Assembly: GCA_002104905.1 (NCBI GenBank)
Contig: MCFE01000391.1
Span: 18,821-82,820 of the forward strand
Source of the DNA: Basidiobolus meristosporus CBS 931.73
Lineage: Eukaryota; Basidiobolomycota; Basidiobolomycetes; Basidiobolales; Basidiobolaceae
Length of the DNA: 64,000 nucleotides
Reading direction: 5' to 3'
Position numbers and translations under genes: made by a program
Shown here: positions 59,183-64,000 of the stretch, piece after piece
Numbering within the stretch: the first letter of the stretch is position 1
Layout: every line of letters starts with the position of its first letter
Notes under the pieces: model-generated
Told to the model about the DNA's origin: nothing
The model's input: the letters and a program-made list of their open reading frames with translations, nothing else
Database searches by the model: none

Positions 59183-61955
59183 CTACTGTTGTAGCTTTGA
59201 TACAAGAGTGTGTAGCTGAGGGGAATTTGTAGGTAAGTTAATAAGAAGTGATGATAGTTCTTCAGTGCGCAAGACACTGTTCAGTGGGAAGGGGGGTAGC
59301 AAGAGAGGTAAGTATGACTTGTGAACAACATTAATGAGGGGAATGTGATAAGGATTGATATTCATCATAAAGGGAGTGTGCTGCTGCAGATATTGCTGCC
59401 AAAGGTCTGTCAAGTACTTCAGGTAGGCCAGCTTGGGTTTTTCTGACTGCAGAATAAATTGAGCAAACTTCTTGACTTCAGGATCTCCAAGTATAGCTCT
59501 CCAGCAGGAGCCAGGTGTTGTGTGGTGTGTTCTCTTCCAGGCCTTAATCAGTGGGTTGTTGCAGTTGTGAAGTCTGAGGTATAATCTGGTTCTAAGGTAG
59601 AGAAGTCTGATCTTATAGGGCATAAAGCCCAAAAGCACCAAGAATAGCATGTCTGTAGGGGCATTCAGGCAAATGAGGCACCAAGGAGGTAATGCACCAT
59701 ACTGCAAACTTGTCAAGCTTCAGTGCAGTCTCTAGAAGTAAGAGAGAGAAGTGGTAAGCCAAATTCCAGGACAGGGAAGACAAACTGCTTGAGTAGAAGG
59801 AGGCAGCTGGGAGCTGAAGTTGTAGGAGGAGTAACAGCCAGTAGCTTGTGGAGTGCCTGTCTTGCCAGGATAATTCTCTTCTTCAGGTGTGCTCCAGAGT
59901 CTAGTCCAGTAGGAAGGAAAGGAAAGCCAAGATATGTAGCAGAAACCTGAGCAGGTAGAGTGGTGTTCTCCAAGTTGATGGGAGAGCCCAAAGGTACTGT
60001 CTTTGCAATGGAAAGCTGGAGATTATTCTTCTGCAGATACTGGTGGATGGTGCTGGGAGTCTTGTTCGCACATTGGAGGAGGATATTCTGATGTCATCAG
60101 CAAAGAGAGTAACCAGGCAGTCAGCTGAGAGTCTTGGGAAATCATTCAGGAAGATGGCAAACAGTATAGGACCAAGCACAGAGCCTTGAACCACTCCATT
60201 AGGAACTGAGAACACAGCTGATTGCTCACTTGGGTGCAGAATTCTTGCTTGTGGATCCAGAAACAGAGACCTGACAAGGAGGGTGAGAGAGGTACTGGAG
60301 AAGCATTGCAACTTGGACCAAAGCAGATTTCTGTCAACTGAATCAAAGGCCTTGGTAATATCAAACAGAACTGAGGGATACTTGCACTGGAGAGAGTGAT
60401 CTTGGCTAAGTATGAATGCATATTCCAAGGAGAGGCCAGGAACAAAGCCAAACTGTGCAGGATGAAACTTGAGGGAGTCAGAGTAGAGCTCCTGAGCAAG
60501 CAGAAGCTCAAACACCTTTCTGCAGGTGGGCAGCAGAGATATTGGCCTATAGGAGCTAGGATCCAGGTGCTTTCCTTTACCCTTGTACAGTGGCAGAACA
60601 TTTGCAAAGGACCATTCCTCAGGAGTAGAAAGCTGGGCTGAGCATTGCTGAAACAGTGGAAGCAGAAGTGCAGACATGGCCTTGGTACTAGTCTTCAGAA
60701 GCTCATAGGAGATTGTGTCCACACCTGGAGCAGTAGAGTTGGGAAGCCTCTTGAGCACATTATGGATTCTCCCTTGATCAAGTGCAAGTGGGATGGGCAG
60801 AGTCTTGAAGTCAGGATGAAAGCCAGGAGTTGAGTACTGCTTTGTAGAGAAGAAGATGTTAGCCAGCTGTTCTGTTGAAGGTAACTTCCTGAAAGAGGGC
60901 CTCATTGCCCTGTAGAGTCTTGATACTGTTCTTGTTATAGAGTTGGCAGATTGCAGAGGCAAGGAACTCATAATATGATCCCAGAGCTGAGTATGTAGAG
61001 TGTGGTGAATTGCCTTGGAGTGGTGTATTGCTGTCAGGAGGAGTTTCTCTGTTTTTGGGTTAGGGAAACTCAGGTAGCTTTGTTGCAGGGCTGAAACAAT
61101 GGATTCCCATTTTCTTGAGGTAACAGCAGTAGTCTTGCATGGCAGTGAGAAGGAGGCAGACACCTGAATCAGGTGCTTCACAAAGAGCCAGGCATAGTTG
61201 AGATCATCTGGCAGAGAAAGTAGCAAACTGGCAAGCTTCAAGAAGTTCCCAAAGTCTTTCTTCTGATTCTTGGTAGCTTTGTGGGTGAGCACAGTAAGTT
61301 TTGGCAGCTTCTTCTTCACAACTGGTTGCATAGAAAGGGACCAGGCTGGGTGGTCAGAGGCTCTCAAGGATCCTAGCTCAGCTCCAGAGAATTGCTTAAC
61401 TTCATTCACAAAGTAGAGGGCAGCAGCAGAAGGGCAGATCCAGTCAACACATCTTTTCTCAGATTGAGCACCTAGTGCTAGCAGATGGCTTTCTCTCAGG
61501 AAGTTCAGTAGGAATGTAGACCTTGGCTTCATTCTTGCAGTCAGAGTAGTCTTGTTCTCAGGATGGGGAATGTTGAGATCTCCAAGCAAGATAACAGGTG
61601 TTGATATAGATTGCTGGTATTGCTGAGCTTTCTGGCATATAACTTGCACTTCCTGAAGGGCAAGACTTGGAGGCAGATAGCAGAGCACCAGACTGATAGT
61701 TGGCAACTGGACAGCAGCACAGTAAGGGGAGTAAAGAGGAACACAGAGCTGAGGAGTATTGATGGTAGAAGAGATGAAGCAGATAGAGGAGGTATTCTTT
61801 GTTCTAGGAGTAGAAAAGCAATATAGATTAGTCAAAAGTATAGAGGGTAGCTGGACATCAATCAAACACAGGAGGGAAAATCTTGAAAGAAGTCTCTTTA
61901 GAGTTGGTCTTGATGGCTGTATGCTGTTGCAGTTAAGCAACAGAACTTCAGGTAG
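59183..61955 (-). pseudogene. LINE endonuclease-reverse transcriptase, copy 1, frameshifted
   Basis: The endonuclease begins right after the UGA at 61956 with 'LLLNCNSIQ' and shows 'GDLNIPH', 'CVDWICPS' and 'ASDHPAWS', the late EEP-type motifs; the usual early Glu motif (LQET) is not seen. The RT has 'SSYRPISLLPTCRKVFE', 'VLFDITKAFDSVDR' (motif A), 'GVVQGSVLGPILF' (motif B) and 'LFADDI' (motif C; FADD in place of YADD). The frame breaks near 60050-60070, where copy 1 has two extra bases relative to copy 2, and again near 59716, where it has one extra C. The C-terminal part (59716-59183) continues in a third frame with 'MPYKIRLLYLRTRLYLRLHN'. These lesions make this copy non-functional unless they are assembly errors. 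Confidence 0.9.
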
Positions 61956-62464
61956 TCAGGCAGAGGTTGTAGCTTCTTCAGAGGCAGCATTGACAATGTG
62001 ACCTGCAGAGTCCCAGAGCTCTTCAAATGGTGCATCACTTAAGTCAGCAAGGAGGGAAATGGCATGGTTCTTGAGGAAGTATGCCACATCATAGGAGGGG
62101 GCTTGTCTCTTGATGGCAGCAAAGAAAGACAGAATGGCAACATGGGCTGGAGGCTTGTTGAACAGTAGAGAGTCAGAGGATTCAGATTCTTCAGGCACTA
62201 TCTTGAAGTCAGTTTTCAGCCAGTTAAGGTTCTTCTCCACAAAGGCAACAAATGGGTCAGCAATGTTTTGGTCTAGGATAACCTCCAGAATCTTCCTTTT
62301 CTCCAGGCCAGGTTGACAATTCTTGAGAGCTGAATATTGCATGCCTTGAGTGCTCTCCTGATGTTGGAAATGGAGTCCAGGAACTTGCTTCAAGTACACC
62401 ACAATCCAGGTAGAAGCTGTGTAGTTGCTGGGCTTGTAAGTCCTTCTTAGGGGAGGAAGTCACC
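61956..62464 (-). pseudogene. LINE upstream ORF (ORF1 or N-terminal part), ends at UGA-CUA
   Basis: At least 148 codons are open (62402-61956), and the frame stays open for some codons further upstream towards 62460, where the element is cut. No ATG start is visible, so it is 5'-truncated. The product looks like a folded helical domain ('ILDQNIADPFVAFVEKNL', 'HVAILSFFAAIKRQ') with an acidic tail ending NAASEEATTSA. No zinc knuckle is visible. It stops at TGA (61958-61956) and the endonuclease follows in the very same frame. Confidence 0.7.
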
Positions 62465-62470
62465 TTAGGG
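62465..62470 (+). repeat. Single TTAGGG unit at the 3' end of LINE copy 2
   Basis: TTAGGG followed by GGGAGACAGTCACC, the same junction as at 59119-59138 apart from one G. To the left is the 5' end of copy 1. One 6-bp unit alone would be weak; the identical junction context makes it meaningful. Confidence 0.75.
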
Positions 62471-64000
62471 GGGAGACAGTCACCAACAGGTGAAATCTTT
62501 ATTTCAGTTGAAACAAAGAAGCCAGCGCTACTGTTGTAGCTTTGATACAAGAGTGTGGAGCTGAGGGGAATTTGTAGGTAAGTTAATAAGAAGTGATGAT
62601 AGTTCTTCAGTGCTCAAGACACTGTTCAGTGGGAAGGGGGGTAGCAAGAGAGGTAAGAATGACTTGTGAACAACATTAATAAGGGGAATGTGATAAGGAT
62701 TGATATTCATCATAAAGGGAGTGTGCTGCTGCAGATATTGCTGCCAAAGGTCTGTCAAGTACTTCAGGTAGGCCAGCTTGGGTTTTTCTGACTGCAGAAT
62801 ATAGTGAGCAAACTTCTTGACTTCAGGATCTCCAAGTATAGTTCTCCAGCAGGAGCTAGGTGTTGTGTGGTGTGTTCTCTTCCAGGCCTTAATCAGTGGG
62901 TTGTTGCAGTTGTGAAGTCTGAGGTATAATCTGGTTCTAAGGTAGAGAAGTCTGATCTTATAGGGCATAAACCCAAAAGCACCAAGAATAGCATGTCTGT
63001 AGGGGACATTCAGGCAAATGAGGCACCAAGGAGGTAATGCACCATACTGCAAACTTGTCAAGCTTAGTGCAGTCTCTAGAAGTAAGAGAGAGAAGTGGTA
63101 AGCCAAATTCCAGGACAGGGAAGACAAACTGCTTGAGTAGAAGGAGGCAGCTGGGAGCTGAAGTTGTAGGAGGAGTAACAGCCAGTAGCTTGTGGAGTGC
63201 CTGTCTTGCCAGGATAATTCTCTTCTTCAGGTGTGCTCCAGAGTCTAGTCCAGTAGGAAGGAAAGGAAAGCCAAGATATGTAGCAGAAACCTGAGCAGGT
63301 AGAGTGGAGTTCTCCAAGTTGATGGGAGAGCCCAAAGGTACTGTCTTTGCAATGGAAAGCTGGAGATTATTCTTCTGCAGATACTGGTGGATGGTCTGGG
63401 AGTCTTGTCGCACATTGGAGGAGGATATTCTGATGTCATCAGCAAAGAGAGTGACCAGGCAGTCAGCTGAGAGTCTTGGGAAATCATTCAGGAAGATGGC
63501 AAACAGTATAGGACCAAGCACAGAGCCTTGAACCACTCCATTAGGAACTGAGAACACAGCTGATTGCTCACTTGGGTGCAGAATTCTTGCTTGTGGATCC
63601 AGAAACAGAGACCTGACAAGGAGGGTGAGAGAGGTACTGGAGAAGCATTGCAACTTGGACCAAAGCAGATTTCTGTCAACTGAATCAAAGGCCTTAGTAA
63701 TATCAAACAGAACAGAGGGATACTTGCACTGGAGAGAGTGATCTTGGCTAAGTATGACTGCATATTCCAAGGAGAGGCCAGGAACAAAGCCAAACTGTGC
63801 AGGATGAAACTTGAGGGAGTCAGAGTAGAGCTCCTGAGCAAGCAGAAGCTCAAACACCTTTCTGCAGGTGGGCAGCAGAGATATTGGCCTGTAGGAGCTA
63901 GGATCCAGGTGCTTTCCTTTACCCTTGTACAGTGGCAGAACATTTGCAAAGGACCATTCCTCAGGAGTAGAAAGCTGGGCTGAGCATTGCTGAAACAGTG
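62471..64000 (-). mobile_element. Telomere-repeat-linked LINE, copy 2 (runs off the window)
   Basis: Nearly identical to copy 1 over the shared 1.5 kb, from the 3' end to within the RT fingers. The element continues past 64000, so its endonuclease and upstream ORF cannot be seen. Confidence 0.9.
62528..64000 (-). pseudogene. LINE reverse transcriptase, copy 2, C-terminal frameshift
   Basis: From 63857 to 62958 the frame is continuous through RT motifs A, B and C ('FDITKAFDSVDR', 'QGSVLGP', 'LFADDI') and the thumb, without the frameshifts of copy 1. The RT reading upstream of 63857 continues off the window in another frame near 63949-63860. It breaks at about 63000-63005, where copy 2 has an extra A (GTAGGGGACATTC; copy 1 GTAGGGGCATTC), and it lacks a G near 62970. 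The C-terminal part then reads 63127-62528. The two copies thus carry different, complementary lesions, so their common ancestor was probably intact in this region. Confidence 0.85.

Larger units (their letters stand above)
59125..62464 (-). mobile_element. Telomere-repeat-linked LINE, copy 1
   Basis: A non-LTR retrotransposon on the minus strand, about 3.34 kb. It has an upstream ORF end (62402-61956), then an apurinic-type endonuclease and reverse transcriptase, a C-terminal region, a short 3' UTR with AATAAA (59158-59153), and a 3' end GTCTCCCC joined to CCCTAA units with no A tail. Its 5' side meets the TTAGGG unit that caps the 3' end of copy 2, so the copies are head to tail. The 5' end is probably truncated. 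Confidence 0.9.

Noticed and set aside
1-64000. CRISPR array, bacterial operon or phage features
   Set aside because: No short regular repeats with unique spacers and no ribosome binding sites, and the genes have spliceosomal introns. The window is eukaryotic.

Overview
The window is nuclear DNA from a filamentous-type fungus. The evidence is a Zn2Cys6 factor of the ERT1/AcuK type, an Msn2/4-type C2H2 factor, an Xbp1-like KilA-N/APSES protein, a CSC1/RSN1 channel, a GPI-anchored cysteine-rich wall protein and a Tel1/ATM kinase. Every intron I could place is GT-AG and only 52-70 bp long. TTAGGG telomere-type repeats are present. I cannot fix the phylum from sequence alone.

Layout. 1-12.4 kb is a nested transposon block. 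It holds a 122-bp-arm hairpin, two decayed PIF/Harbinger-like (DDE_Tnp_4) copies, two decayed Ty1/copia elements in opposite orientations with LTR copies, and a dispersed TGGCAC-rich repeat. 12.4-19.3 kb is a gene-poor stretch with ordinary CpG content. 19.4-20.5 kb carries the C2H2 factor, followed by about 4.7 kb without a convincing gene. 25.1-35.2 kb is a 3319-residue Tel1/ATM gene with one intron, and 35.75-37.2 kb the ERT1-like regulator (7 exons). 38.9-52.9 kb is the normal gene zone: GPI-anchored protein, a zinc-ribbon + PH-like gene, ribosomal protein uL2 (RPL8), an extended SDR reductase, the CSC1-like channel and the KilA-N factor. 53-59.1 kb is gene-poor and subtelomere-like, with a 155-bp tandem array (about 4.1 copies), ~72-bp spaced repeats and G-rich hairpins. 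59.1-64 kb holds two head-to-tail copies of a LINE on the minus strand, each with its 3' end fused to TTAGGG repeats.

How it fits together. The LINE 3' ends sit on TTAGGG units and point to the left. That is the geometry expected if LINE cDNA is primed from a telomeric G-strand 3' end, and it implies a chromosome end to the right of the window. The first LINE copy has an upstream ORF separated from its endonuclease-RT ORF by a single in-frame UGA followed by CUA, with no nearby AUG, so translational readthrough is a candidate expression mode. Both transposon blocks are almost free of CpG while the genes are CpG-rich, which suggests past cytosine methylation of repeats. The host genes cover DNA-damage and telomere signalling (Tel1), carbon and stress transcription control (ERT1-like, Msn2/4-like, Xbp1-like), ion flux (CSC1), translation (uL2) and the cell surface. 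They do not form a cluster or a single pathway.
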